Shown here piece by piece: positions 7,907-17,256 of a stretch of 64,000 nucleotides of DNA. The DNA lies in assembly GCA_910574915.1 (NCBI GenBank), contig CAJTCR010000008.1:57770-121769 (forward strand). Direction: 5' to 3'. The position numbers and the translations under genes are program-made. The notes under the pieces are model-generated. The model had not been told where the DNA came from. It saw nothing but the letters and a program-made list of their open reading frames with translations, and ran no database searches. Each line of letters begins with the position of its first letter. Position 1 is the stretch's first letter. The DNA comes from Eubacteriaceae bacterium (GTDB lineage: Bacteria > Bacillota > Clostridia > Lachnospirales > Lachnospiraceae).

Positions 7907-9469
7907 TTACAGCAGCGGCGCAAACAGCTTTAATACGGTCTGTACGACCCACAGGAAAAACCCGGGCTCCTTCCACTCTTCTTTTTTTATCTGGCGGGAG
8001 CAGGCAAATGTCTGCTCCATATCGTCCTTAAGCTGCATCACCGCTTCGCTTCGGTACATCCAGACGCCGCACTCAAAATGCAGGTAAAGGCTTCTGTAAT
8101 CCAGGTTAATGCTGCCTACGGCAGCCGTCTCGTCATCGCAGAGAAAACATTTGGCGTGGATAAATCCGGGCGTATATTCATAGATTTTAATGCCGCTTTC
8201 AAGCAGCACTTTATAATTGGAGCGCGTCATTAAAAAAATTATCTTTTTATCCGGGATTCCAGGCGTAACAAGCCGTACGTCCACACCGCTTTTTGCCGCA
8301 TTGCACAGCGCCGTCTGCATCTCCTGGTCAATAATCAGGTACGGCGTATAAATATACAGGTATTCCTTCGCTTTGCTGATCATATTCAAATAGACATTTT
8401 CCCCGACATTTTCCTGGTCCAGCGGCGTGTCGCCATAAGGCTGGACAAAGCCGTGCTCCTGTGTAGCATACTGCGGCAGCTTTGGGCGGAAGGCTTGCAG
8501 ATCGTCTTTTTCCTTGCGGATATAATCCCACATTTCCAAAAACATCGCCGTAAAATTCCACACGGCTTCTCCCCTGATACGGATGCCGGTATCTTTCCAA
8601 TAGCCAAAGCGCACTTTTTCATTGATATATTCATCCGCAATGTTAATCCCGCCCGTAAATCCCCAGATCCCGTCTACAACAAGGATTTTCCGATGGTCGC
8701 GGTTGTTCATCACAATGCTTAACACCGGCCAGAAACGGTTAAATACCGCACACCGAATGCCGATATTTTCCATATACCGTACAAAATCTACCGGAAGCGT
8801 CGCCACACAGCCGATATCGTCGTAAATAAGCCGCACGTCCACGCCCTGGCGCACTTTTTGCTCAAGCACTTCTAACAGGCGGTCAAACATGACGCCGGGG
8901 CTGATAATAAAATATTCCAGAAAAACAAAATGCTCTGCCTTACGGATGGCAGAAAGCATATCTTCAAACATCACTTCCCCGCACGGATAATATTTTGTCT
9001 CGGTATGCTCATAAACCGGAAATTTTGCCTGGCGCAAAATATATTCGGACTGGCGCAGGATCTGGACGTCCGTTTCTTTGATGTGCTTTTGCACCTGCAC
9101 ATCCTGCTTTAGCTGCGTCTCGATTCTGAGGTTGACCGCTTCCATCCCCTCCTGCGTATGTTTTGTCAGCCCCGGCCTGCCAAAGACAAAATAAATCAGG
9201 ATGCCAAGCAGCGGTACGGTCAGCAGCACAACCGTCCAGGCAAGCTTTGCCGCCGGGTTAAACGGCCTGCTGATTACATAAAAAGCCGTAAGTATCCCTA
9301 CAATCGTAACAACAATATTTGCAAACCTGTACTGTTCGCTGAACTGATACAATACGGCAAACAGCCATACAAGCTGCAAAAGAATGCCCAGAGCCACGAC
9401 AACCATCCTGCTAAACAGCTTTTGAACCGTTTTCCTGATAATACGAAGTGCCTTTAAAATCCAAACCAA
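7907..9469 (-). CDS. Cardiolipin synthase-like phospholipase D family protein
   Basis: About 520 aa from a TTG at 9469 with AAAGGAG 8 nt upstream. A longer reading from TTG at 9508 is possible. Two or three N-terminal membrane helices precede two HKD active-site motifs, HRKILVVDG with a following GGIN and HAKCFLCDD with a following GSINLDYRS. This is the family arrangement for condensing two phosphatidylglycerols, or related phospholipids, to cardiolipin. The family also contains other phosphatidyl transferases. It lies downstream of the protease gene and may share its transcript. Confidence 0.9.
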   Translation of the reverse strand: MVWILKALRIIRKTVQKLFSRMVVVALGILLQLVWLFAVLYQFSEQYRFANIVVTIVGILTAFYVISRPFNPAAKLAWTVVLLTVPLLGILIYFVFGRPGLTKHTQEGMEAVNLRIETQLKQDVQVQKHIKETDVQILRQSEYILRQAKFPVYEHTETKYYPCGEVMFEDMLSAIRKAEHFVFLEYFIISPGVMFDRLLEVLEQKVRQGVDVRLIYDDIGCVATLPVDFVRYMENIGIRCAVFNRFWPVLSIVMNNRDHRKILVVDGIWGFTGGINIADEYINEKVRFGYWKDTGIRIRGEAVWNFTAMFLEMWDYIRKEKDDLQAFRPKLPQYATQEHGFVQPYGDTPLDQENVGENVYLNMISKAKEYLYIYTPYLIIDQEMQTALCNAAKSGVDVRLVTPGIPDKKIIFLMTRSNYKVLLESGIKIYEYTPGFIHAKCFLCDDETAAVGSINLDYRSLYLHFECGVWMYRSEAVMQLKDDMEQTFACSRQIKKEEWKEPGFFLWVVQTVLKLFAPLL

Positions 9470-9524
9470 ACTTTTTACTCCTTTACTGTACACATACCTC
9501 TTGCGCAAGCCTGCCGCAGGATAA

Positions 9525-10427
9525 TCAGCGTTCCAGCAGCTTTCTTACATCCAGCGTCCCCCAGCAGGATGCGTCGGGGTCAGAAGCCAGCTTTTCGTAA
9601 AACCGCAGCTTTAGCCCCGCAGGGGACAGCATCGGGTAACGGTCAAACACCAGCGCACATGCGCCGGATACGACAGCGGTCGCCATCGAAGTCCCGCTCT
9701 TTACAGTATACCCAAAATTTGAAAAATGACAGCTTCTAATTTCCGTACCAGGCGCTAAAATCTCTGGCTTGCATACGCAGCTCTCCGTCGGCCCCATGCC
9801 GCTGTAGCCCGGATACAGCCCTCTGCGCCGCACCAAAAGCTCCCTGTCGTCGCTGCTTCCTACCGTAAGCACCGTGCTGCTTGCACCTGGAATCGTGACG
9901 CTGTTGTCTCCCGGCCCGCCGTTTCCAGCCGCGGCTACGGTAAATACTCCGCTGTCCCACATGCGGTCTACCCACTCTAACATCTGGTCGCGCTCCTTGT
10001 GCTTTGACTGCGGCAGCATCCCGACAGAAATATTGGCAATGCGGATGCAGTACTTCTCCCGGTTTTCTATAATCCACTTCATCGCTTCTATCACATCCTT
10101 TGTACTGCCGTTTCCGGTGCGGTCTAACACCTTTAGCACAATCAGGGAAGCCAAAGGCGCAACACCCCGAAAACGCCCCCTGCTCATCCTCCCGTTTCCC
10201 GCGATAATTCCCGCAATATGTGATCCATGCCCGTTGTCATCATATGGCTGGCTTTTGTGGCTGCAAAAATCCTGAAATACCCGAATACGCTCTGCATAAT
10301 CTGGATGCATGGCAATACCCGTATCCAAAATCGCAACGCCGACTCCACGCCCTGTGTATCCAAGCCTGTGCACCTGGTCACAGCCTGTTAAATTTCGAAC
10401 CCTGTCCATATACACGCAATCCTGCAT
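9525..10427 (-). CDS. Subtilisin-family (S8) serine protease, probably intracellular
   Basis: 300 aa with a complete catalytic triad: Asp35 in AILDTGIAMHPD, His67 in DNGHGSHIAG and Ser247 in SGTSMATAVVSGA. The oxyanion Asn169 is in AAGNGGPG. There is no signal peptide, and the mature-like protein starts only about 30 residues before the catalytic Asp, so a cytoplasmic protease similar to AprX/Isp types is likely. No clear ribosome site precedes the ATG. It begins 37 nt after the hybrid kinase stop with no visible terminator between, so it may be read through from the chemosensory cluster. Confidence 0.9.
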   Translation of the reverse strand: MQDCVYMDRVRNLTGCDQVHRLGYTGRGVGVAILDTGIAMHPDYAERIRVFQDFCSHKSQPYDDNGHGSHIAGIIAGNGRMSRGRFRGVAPLASLIVLKVLDRTGNGSTKDVIEAMKWIIENREKYCIRIANISVGMLPQSKHKERDQMLEWVDRMWDSGVFTVAAAGNGGPGDNSVTIPGASSTVLTVGSSDDRELLVRRRGLYPGYSGMGPTESCVCKPEILAPGTEIRSCHFSNFGYTVKSGTSMATAVVSGACALVFDRYPMLSPAGLKLRFYEKLASDPDASCWGTLDVRKLLER

Positions 10428-10464
10428 TTTTTATTATCATATGACAGAACGCAAAAAAAGTGAG

Positions 10465-13023
10465 TTACAGATATTGGTGCAGGATATGCAGGCACTGTCC
10501 GATATCCAGCGGCTTGGCAATATGGTCGTTCATACCGCTGTCCAGGCATTTTTGCACATCGCCCTCAAACGCGTCCGCTGTCATTGCAATAATCGGGAGA
10601 TCCTTATCCGCCCGCTGCAGTGCACGGATCGCGCGCGTAGCTTCGTACCCGTCCATTCCCGGCATCCTGATATCCATAAGGACCGCATCGTAATACCCAA
10701 TCTCAGACTTATCAAACATTTCCAGGCATTCCCTGCCGTCTACCGCATGTTCTAACGTTAACCCCATACTGGAGAGGATCTCGTTTGCCACTTCCCAGTT
10801 GATTTCCATATCTTCTGCAAGCAGCACCCGCTTGCCGTCAAATGTCGTTTCCTCGTTTCCTTGATGGAGTTCCGGTTCTTTGGCACTATCCCCGTCGGCA
10901 TACTTGCGCAGGCGCTCATACAGCCTGGACGCAAACAGCGGTTTTGTAATAAATCCTTCGATTTGAACCTGTGCTTTTTTTGCCTCGTCCTCCACCTCGC
11001 TCCAGTCGTCCGCAGAGATCAAAAAGATCTTAAGCTCCCTGCTGACCTCATCCTGGATCATGCGGATCGTCTCAATGCCATCAAGCTCCCGCATCTGCCA
11101 GTCCATCAGTATAAAATCATAATCCTTTCCCTGATCATGGCGCTCCTTTACCATTGCAAGCGCACGCCTGCCGTCCAACGCCCATTCACACTCTGCTCCT
11201 AGCAGCTTCAGGTTTGATACCGTACTGGAACAAAGCTGCTCGTCATCGTCCACGACAAGGATCTGCCATTTCGGAATCTTCATATGAGCCTCATCCACAG
11301 ACTCTGCAACCATCAGGTCAAGTATAATATGAAACGTACTTCCTTTTCCAATTTCACTCTGCACGTCGATTTGTCCGCCCATCAGGTCGACAAGGCTTTT
11401 TGTAATCGACATGCCAAGGCCGGTGCCCAGAATATGGCGTACCTGGTCGGTCTCTTCCCTGGCAAACGTATCCCAGATCCGTTCCAAAAACTTCGAAGAC
11501 ATCCCCATTCCGGTATCCGACACATAAAAATGCGTACGCACATACGACTCTCCCATCGGGGACGGCTCCTGGTTCAGCCGGATATAGACGTTGCCGCCTT
11601 CCGGCGTATATTTGACCGCATTGGACAAAATATTAAGCAGCGCCTGGTTTAAACGCACATCGTCACAGTATACGCCTTCAGACGTAATATTCTGGATAAA
11701 GATATCAAAATGCTGCTTTTTCGCCTTCACCTGCGGCTGGATAATATTTACGATATCGTCCATCGTATCACGCAAAGAAATCGGCGCCATATTTAAAGAC
11801 ATTTTCCGGCTCTCAATCTTTGACATATCCAGCACGTCGTTAATCAGCCCAAGCAGATGCTTGCTGGAAAGGCGCACTTTATTCAGACAGTTGTCCACAC
11901 GCTGCGGATCGTTTAAGTTGCGCTGTGCGATCTCCGTCATTCCGATAATCGCATTCATCGGCGTACGGATCTCATGGCTCATGCTGGAGAGAAAGTTGCT
12001 CTTCGCGGCATTGGAATGGTCTGCTTCGTTGCGCGCCTTTACAAGCTCTTTCATCTGCTGCTGGGAAAGGCGGTAGTACAATACAAAAATCACGGACATC
12101 GCAAGCAGGATCGTACCTGCGGATGCAACCATAACGAGATTTCTTGTATGGTCCAGCTTTTCGATGGATTCCATCAGCATATTGTTCGGCATCCCGGCTA
12201 CCAGGTACCAGTTGCTGTTTTCCATTAACGGCTTGCAAAGCAAATACATCTCCTGTCCGTCCATAGAGATCGTAGCCGAATACACTTCCTGCTCTTCCAT
12301 TGCGGCAGCCAGCTCGTTCGCATATGTATCTGGGGATTTATTGTTGTATTTATCAAACCGTTCCCGGATCCGCTCAAAATAATTTTCCCGGTACGCATCC
12401 CCGCTGCGGACGACAAAATTTCCATCGGCATTGATCAGATGATAATACAAAAGCGACGGGTTATCGTCTAAAAACAACGCTTCGCTTAAGTATTCCATCG
12501 GCATCCCTACAAACAGCGCCTCGCTGCGCCTCCCATCCGCCATCGGATACGCCGCGTTCTTTCCAAGCAAAAGCAGCTTATTGCCGAATTTATCCTGCCC
12601 TTCCGCGATCGCAAAAACATCCGGCTGCATCATCTGTGCTGTCCCGCTTCGATTTAACAAGTCTACATTGCTTCCATACAAATCTTCCATCTCTCCGTCC
12701 GGCGCATACAGCCCTGCATAGGTAAAATTGCGCATCCTTGCATTCTCAGCCAGCGTATTGCGCATCTTTTCCCCATATACCGCAGACTGCGGCGGATTAA
12801 ACTGAATCATCTCCTCCACCTGCTGCAACCGCAGGTCGATCACAGCCGTAAATTTTTCCTGGATCTGCTGGCTCATTTCCGACATATAAATACTGGTCGT
12901 ATTTCTAATCGCATGTTCCGTCTTGCGTCCCATATAGATCGTTAACCAGATAAATACCGCGATACATAAAAGGAAAATACTGATAACACTGCGCATAAAA
13001 AATCTTTTTGTCTTTTTATCCAT
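10465..13023 (-). CDS. Hybrid sensor histidine kinase with two receiver domains
   Basis: 852 aa from the ATG at 13023 (GGAGAGG upstream). A 46-codon longer frame upstream has no support. Order: TM1 (about 10-30), a Cache-like extracytoplasmic sensor of about 260 residues, TM2, a dimerisation/phosphoacceptor segment with SHEIRTPMNAIIG, an ATPase domain with DTGMGMS and GTGLGMSITKSL, then two receivers (phospho-Asp in LMDWQMRELDG and LMDIRMPGMDG). It has no Hpt domain of its own. The free Hpt protein encoded just upstream (13211-13561) is the obvious relay partner. It is the last signalling gene of the cluster. The sensed ligand is unknown. Confidence 0.92.
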   Translation of the reverse strand: MDKKTKRFFMRSVISIFLLCIAVFIWLTIYMGRKTEHAIRNTTSIYMSEMSQQIQEKFTAVIDLRLQQVEEMIQFNPPQSAVYGEKMRNTLAENARMRNFTYAGLYAPDGEMEDLYGSNVDLLNRSGTAQMMQPDVFAIAEGQDKFGNKLLLLGKNAAYPMADGRRSEALFVGMPMEYLSEALFLDDNPSLLYYHLINADGNFVVRSGDAYRENYFERIRERFDKYNNKSPDTYANELAAAMEEQEVYSATISMDGQEMYLLCKPLMENSNWYLVAGMPNNMLMESIEKLDHTRNLVMVASAGTILLAMSVIFVLYYRLSQQQMKELVKARNEADHSNAAKSNFLSSMSHEIRTPMNAIIGMTEIAQRNLNDPQRVDNCLNKVRLSSKHLLGLINDVLDMSKIESRKMSLNMAPISLRDTMDDIVNIIQPQVKAKKQHFDIFIQNITSEGVYCDDVRLNQALLNILSNAVKYTPEGGNVYIRLNQEPSPMGESYVRTHFYVSDTGMGMSSKFLERIWDTFAREETDQVRHILGTGLGMSITKSLVDLMGGQIDVQSEIGKGSTFHIILDLMVAESVDEAHMKIPKWQILVVDDDEQLCSSTVSNLKLLGAECEWALDGRRALAMVKERHDQGKDYDFILMDWQMRELDGIETIRMIQDEVSRELKIFLISADDWSEVEDEAKKAQVQIEGFITKPLFASRLYERLRKYADGDSAKEPELHQGNEETTFDGKRVLLAEDMEINWEVANEILSSMGLTLEHAVDGRECLEMFDKSEIGYYDAVLMDIRMPGMDGYEATRAIRALQRADKDLPIIAMTADAFEGDVQKCLDSGMNDHIAKPLDIGQCLHILHQYL

Positions 13024-13210
13024 AATTCCTCTCCACCTGACAATTTTTGAAACAAGCTTTGTTACAAGTTTACAGCTTACCGCTGCTGATGTCAACCAAT
13101 AACTATACATACGAAAACGTGTCTGGAAACTGCTCCCGCAATTTCCAAACACGCGTTTCATCTTTCATCAGATGTTGTTGTGCATCGTCCAAACAGTAAG
13201 TCAGGAACTG

Positions 13211-13561
13211 TTATGCATAGTTCTCTATACAGCGGATAATCTCCTCCTGCACCGGAACAATCTTTTCAAGAAGCACCTTTGCCTCCTTAGGATTTCCTGC
13301 ACGCAGAAGATCCATAATCTGTGAATACGCCTCAAAAACAGGCGTGATCGAGAGATTTCCAGACGTGCCTTTAATCGCATGTGCCTTTTCCTTGATTTCT
13401 TCGTAATCAGACGTATCAAAATCCAGCGGGATTTCCTGCCCCCGTATCGATTTTACAAATGTATTGAGCAGCCTTTTATAAAGCGCTTCATTGCCCCCAA
13501 GCCGTTTTAATCCGCCGTCCACATCTACTCCCAACGCTTTTAAATCTTCAAATAATCCCAT
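13211..13561 (-). CDS. Stand-alone histidine phosphotransfer (Hpt) protein
   Basis: About 116 aa from the ATG at 13561 (AGGTGA 5 nt upstream). A GTG 9 nt earlier is the alternative. It is all-helical, with the Hpt signature AHAIKGTSGNLS in which the first conserved His is the phosphoacceptor. Hpt proteins shuttle phosphoryl groups between receiver domains. It lies between the MCP genes and the hybrid kinase, which has two receivers but no Hpt, so a kinase-receiver-Hpt-receiver relay is inferred. The second receiver could belong to the hybrid kinase, the CheY-like protein or an HD-GYP regulator in the same cluster. Confidence 0.9.
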   Translation of the reverse strand: MGLFEDLKALGVDVDGGLKRLGGNEALYKRLLNTFVKSIRGQEIPLDFDTSDYEEIKEKAHAIKGTSGNLSITPVFEAYSQIMDLLRAGNPKEAKVLLEKIVPVQEEIIRCIENYA

Positions 13562-13591
13562 AGTAATCACCTCATTTTCTGTTTTTGCTTG

Positions 13592-15304
13592 TTAAAAGTC
13601 TGCGTCCAAATGGATCGCGTTCATCTCAAAGTCATCCCGAAGCTGAAATTTTGCCACAAGGTTTTTCAATACTTCAGCCTGGCTGGAAAGCTCTTCGCTG
13701 GCTGCCGCGCTTTGCACCGCTGTGGATGAATTCGTCTGTACGACGCTGGAAATCTGGTCTACGCCTACGGAAACCTGCTCTACCGCGCCTGCCTGGCCTT
13801 CCGCAGCATTTGCAATCTTTTCTACGGTCGTGGTAGCTTCCCGCACCTCGTCAACAACCTGCAAGAGCGATTTTGCAGTCGCGTTTGTAATCTGTGTCCC
13901 CTGTGATACTGCCCCGATTACGCTCTCGATCAGATCCGACGTATCCTTGGAAGCTTCCGCGCTCTTGCTGGCAAGGTTGCGCACTTCGTCCGCAACGACG
14001 GCAAAGCCTTTGCCCGCGGTGCCGGCACGGGATGCTTCCACTGCCGCGTTGAGCGCTAAGATATTCGTCTGGAACGCAATGTCCTCAATCGTCTTAATAA
14101 TTTTTCCGATTTCGTTTGACGTACGCGTGATCTCTTCCATCGCTTTTGTCATATCTTTCATCTGGCGGTTGCATTCTTCCACACGGTTGCCTGCGGAATT
14201 TGACTGGCTTCTCGCAGTCGCGGCATTTTCTGCTGTTTCTTTTACCTGCTGGGAAATGCCGGCGATTGTTGCTGCAAGCTCTTCTACAGAAGCAGCCTGT
14301 TCGGTTGCACCCTGCGAAAGCGCCTGCGCACCGTAGGATACCTGGTTTGCGCCGGAAGATACCTGGTCTGCACTGGAATTAATCTGTGAAAGCGTAGAGC
14401 TCAGGTCGCGGTTCTGCTTTCTGATCGAAGACAGCAGCCCCTGGAAATCTCCGACATAGCGCTCTTCTGCTCTTGTACGGACGTCAAAATTGCCGTTTGC
14501 CATTTCGCTTAACAGTCTGGACGCATCTGCAATAATGTCACCCAGGATCGACGCCATATCGCGGAACGCATTGGCAAGCCCTCCCAATTCATCCTTCGAA
14601 TGATATGCAATCTGAAAATCGAAATTACCAGATACAATCTTGCCTGCGGATGCAACCAGCTCATGGATTGGCTTTGTAATCATTCCCGTCAGGTACAGGC
14701 AAAGCACGATTGTAATAAACAATGCTGCCGCAGCCAGCCCAAGCAGGGAATACGTAATCGACTTCTGCATCGACAGTGAATCCTTAAAGTTTTTATCTAC
14801 GCCTGCTTCCACTTCGTCGCTGATCTGTGTCAGAGCGCTGACTGCCCCTACAACAAGCGGCTGGTACTCTTCGATTAAGATCTGCTGTGCCTTTACTTTA
14901 TCGGTTTTGGATAATGAAACGACGTTTCCCTGCATATCGACTGCTTTTTGGATATCTTCTGCAAATGTTTGAAATACTTCTGAGTTGGTTTTTAAGTTTT
15001 CCACTACCCATCTCGCATTTTCTTCAAGCAGCTCCATTTCCATCGTCATATCGCTTTGGTAAGACGCAAATCTTTCCTCGTCATCGTCAATGGTCATAAA
15101 AGTCAAGTCTTTTACGATAATTTGCAGCCCGCGGCGCATACTCATAACCCGCTGCGTAATCTGGTATTCCTCGTTGTAGAACTCCGAGTACTTATCCGAA
15201 CATTGCCGAAGCCCAGATGTTGCCACATAGACCGTACCGCAAAACAATGCAATAATAATCATAAAGGTCAGCAGCAGTTTTGTTCCTATTTTCAGATTTT
15301 TCAT
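13592..15304 (-). CDS. Methyl-accepting chemotaxis protein with 4-helix-type sensor
   Basis: 570 aa. TM1 is at about 10-28, followed by a helical extracytoplasmic segment of about 155 residues resembling four-helix-bundle MCP sensors ([16 protein letters not shown]), TM2 at about 190-210, a HAMP domain and a long cytoplasmic signalling hairpin. The hairpin tip contains [26 protein letters not shown] sequence, the CheA/CheW contact region. AGGAGG precedes the ATG. It is the second of two adjacent MCP genes, beginning 10 nt after the previous one. The ligand cannot be predicted. Confidence 0.95.
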   Translation of the reverse strand: MKNLKIGTKLLLTFMIIIALFCGTVYVATSGLRQCSDKYSEFYNEEYQITQRVMSMRRGLQIIVKDLTFMTIDDDEERFASYQSDMTMEMELLEENARWVVENLKTNSEVFQTFAEDIQKAVDMQGNVVSLSKTDKVKAQQILIEEYQPLVVGAVSALTQISDEVEAGVDKNFKDSLSMQKSITYSLLGLAAAALFITIVLCLYLTGMITKPIHELVASAGKIVSGNFDFQIAYHSKDELGGLANAFRDMASILGDIIADASRLLSEMANGNFDVRTRAEERYVGDFQGLLSSIRKQNRDLSSTLSQINSSADQVSSGANQVSYGAQALSQGATEQAASVEELAATIAGISQQVKETAENAATARSQSNSAGNRVEECNRQMKDMTKAMEEITRTSNEIGKIIKTIEDIAFQTNILALNAAVEASRAGTAGKGFAVVADEVRNLASKSAEASKDTSDLIESVIGAVSQGTQITNATAKSLLQVVDEVREATTTVEKIANAAEGQAGAVEQVSVGVDQISSVVQTNSSTAVQSAAASEELSSQAEVLKNLVAKFQLRDDFEMNAIHLDADF

Positions 15305-15314
15305 ATTTTACCTC

Positions 15315-16673
15315 CTAGTATTTCCCAAAATCGTCTTCCAGAGAAATTACCGGCTCATTTCTGTCCTCACTGCTGTCTGTTTCAGCGCTTCGATAATCAA
15401 ATCCCTGACTCGTACTTTGTCTGCCCGCCCCCAAATTGTATATGGAAAGCATATCTCGCATCTTTGCCGCCTGGTTGGATAATTCCTCACTTGCTGCGGC
15501 ACATTGCTGGCTGGTTGCCGAGTTCGTCTGTACGACCTGAGATACCTGCGTAATTGCCTGCTCGATCTGTGCAACCGCAGTTGCCTGGTAATTGGACGAA
15601 TCTGCAATGCCGTTAATAATTCCTTCACTTTTTTGTACAACATTTGTAATTGTTTCCAGCGCGCTCGCCGTCTCTTCTGCAATCTGAGAACCAGAGCTTA
15701 CCTTTGTAATAGAATCTTCAATCAGCTCCGCGGTCTCGGCGGCGGCGGCTGCACTCTTTGCGGCAAGGCTTCTGACTTCTTCTGCCACGACTGCGAAGCC
15801 CTTGCCTGCTTCGCCGGCACGTGCTGCTTCTACCGCGGCATTTAACGCAAGGATGTTCGTCTGGAACGCAATATCGTCAATCGTTTTGATAATCTTGGAA
15901 ATACTTTCCGAAGACTGGTTGATTGCCTGCATCGCATCCGTCATATCTTTCATCCGCATATTGCCGTGTTTGACATCTTCGATCGCCTGTTCAATCAGGT
16001 TTGCCGCAGAATTTGCCTGCTCTGCGTTTTCCCTTGTCTTTTCTGCAATCTCATCGATAGAGGCTGTAATCTGCTGGATCGCGCTTGCCTGCTGCGTAGA
16101 CCCCTGTGCCAGTGCCTGGCTGGCGCTTGCCACCTGGGAAGAGCTGATCGTTACCTGTGTGCCTGATTCGCTGATATTGGACAGGGCATGGTAATTGTCC
16201 TCTACGAGCTTTTTCAGTGAATTGCCAAGAAGATCCTCAGAAGACGCAGGAACTACTGAAATCGTTAAGTTTCCGTTCGCGACTTCTTCTGCGATATGCG
16301 CCTGGTTTTTAATGTTCTGGATGACTTTTTCATATTCATCGACCAACTGTCCAAGTTCATCGTTGCTGTATTTTTTGATCTGAATATCCACACGCCCCAT
16401 AGCAATCTGCTTTGCAGCGTTGGACAGCTCTTCTACAGACAAGCGAATCTGGCGGATCAGCATTGTCGCTACCCATAAGATAATAATGATCGATACGATT
16501 CCAACTGTGTACGTAAAAATAGACGCATTGCGGTTGTATTTGATTAATTCCTCACCATCATAATTTGCCGCCATTCTTGTAGTAAGCTCGCTGAATATAA
16601 TGTTGAGTACTGTCATTACAATACTGATAAAAAAACCCAGCATTAATTTTGCCCTTATCGTCCAGTTTTTCAT
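15315..16673 (-). CDS. Methyl-accepting chemotaxis protein with minimal external domain
   Basis: About 452 aa from the ATG at 16673. An alternative ATG at 16691 overlaps the cheW stop as ATGA and would add six residues. Two membrane helices near the N-terminus are separated by only about 25 residues, so there is almost no extracytoplasmic sensor. HAMP and the conserved signalling hairpin ([20 protein letters not shown]) follow. A receptor like this may sense through the membrane or HAMP region, or serve as a signalling scaffold. It lies directly downstream of cheW in the cluster. Confidence 0.95.
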   Translation of the reverse strand: MKNWTIRAKLMLGFFISIVMTVLNIIFSELTTRMAANYDGEELIKYNRNASIFTYTVGIVSIIIILWVATMLIRQIRLSVEELSNAAKQIAMGRVDIQIKKYSNDELGQLVDEYEKVIQNIKNQAHIAEEVANGNLTISVVPASSEDLLGNSLKKLVEDNYHALSNISESGTQVTISSSQVASASQALAQGSTQQASAIQQITASIDEIAEKTRENAEQANSAANLIEQAIEDVKHGNMRMKDMTDAMQAINQSSESISKIIKTIDDIAFQTNILALNAAVEAARAGEAGKGFAVVAEEVRSLAAKSAAAAAETAELIEDSITKVSSGSQIAEETASALETITNVVQKSEGIINGIADSSNYQATAVAQIEQAITQVSQVVQTNSATSQQCAAASEELSNQAAKMRDMLSIYNLGAGRQSTSQGFDYRSAETDSSEDRNEPVISLEDDFGKY

Positions 16674-16687
16674 TCTTCCACTACCTC

Positions 16688-17230
16688 TCATTCTTCTTCA
16701 CTTAACTTATTCGACTGCTCTACCGATGAAAGATCCACGTCGCGCAGCAGCTTATCAGGGTCTAACAAAAGCTTTACGGACTCTCCGATTTTGCCGATTC
16801 CATAAATATATTTGCGGTTGCCCTGGTCAGCGCGTGAAATGGTCGGCGGCGGCAGGATATCGCTGTCCTTAATCTCTACTACGTCCGCAATCTTTTCCAC
16901 AATCAGCCCGACCATCATCTCCTGATACTGTATCACAATAATACAGGTACGGTCATTATAAGTAAATGCTTCCTGGCCAAACCGCAGGCGTACATCGATG
17001 ACCGGAATAATTTTGCCGCGCAGGTTAATCAGCCCTTTGATATAATCCTCCGTCTCTGGAACGGATGTGATTGCCTGGATCTGAATAATTTCATTTACAT
17101 ACTGAATCTTTAGCCCAAAATATTCATTGCCGGACTTAAAGGTCATATATTTACACTTATGCTCTTCCACCTCAGTGTATCCGAGATCCAAAAGATCTGT
17201 TGAATCATTCAAACTGCCTATCTCACTCAT
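16688..17230 (-). CDS. cheW: Chemotaxis coupling protein CheW
   Basis: 180 aa. After a short acidic N-terminal extension it has the full CheW SH3-like fold, with [36 protein letters not shown] and [15 protein letters not shown]. CheW links receptors to the kinase CheA in receptor arrays. The C-terminus carries an additional tail of about 35 residues ([14 protein letters not shown] onward). It lies between cheA and the first MCP, and its TGA overlaps a possible ATG of that MCP. Confidence 0.95.
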   Translation of the reverse strand: MSEIGSLNDSTDLLDLGYTEVEEHKCKYMTFKSGNEYFGLKIQYVNEIIQIQAITSVPETEDYIKGLINLRGKIIPVIDVRLRFGQEAFTYNDRTCIIVIQYQEMMVGLIVEKIADVVEIKDSDILPPPTISRADQGNRKYIYGIGKIGESVKLLLDPDKLLRDVDLSSVEQSNKLSEEE

Positions 17231-17256
17231 ATGGTCTGCATTCCTTTCTGTTTATT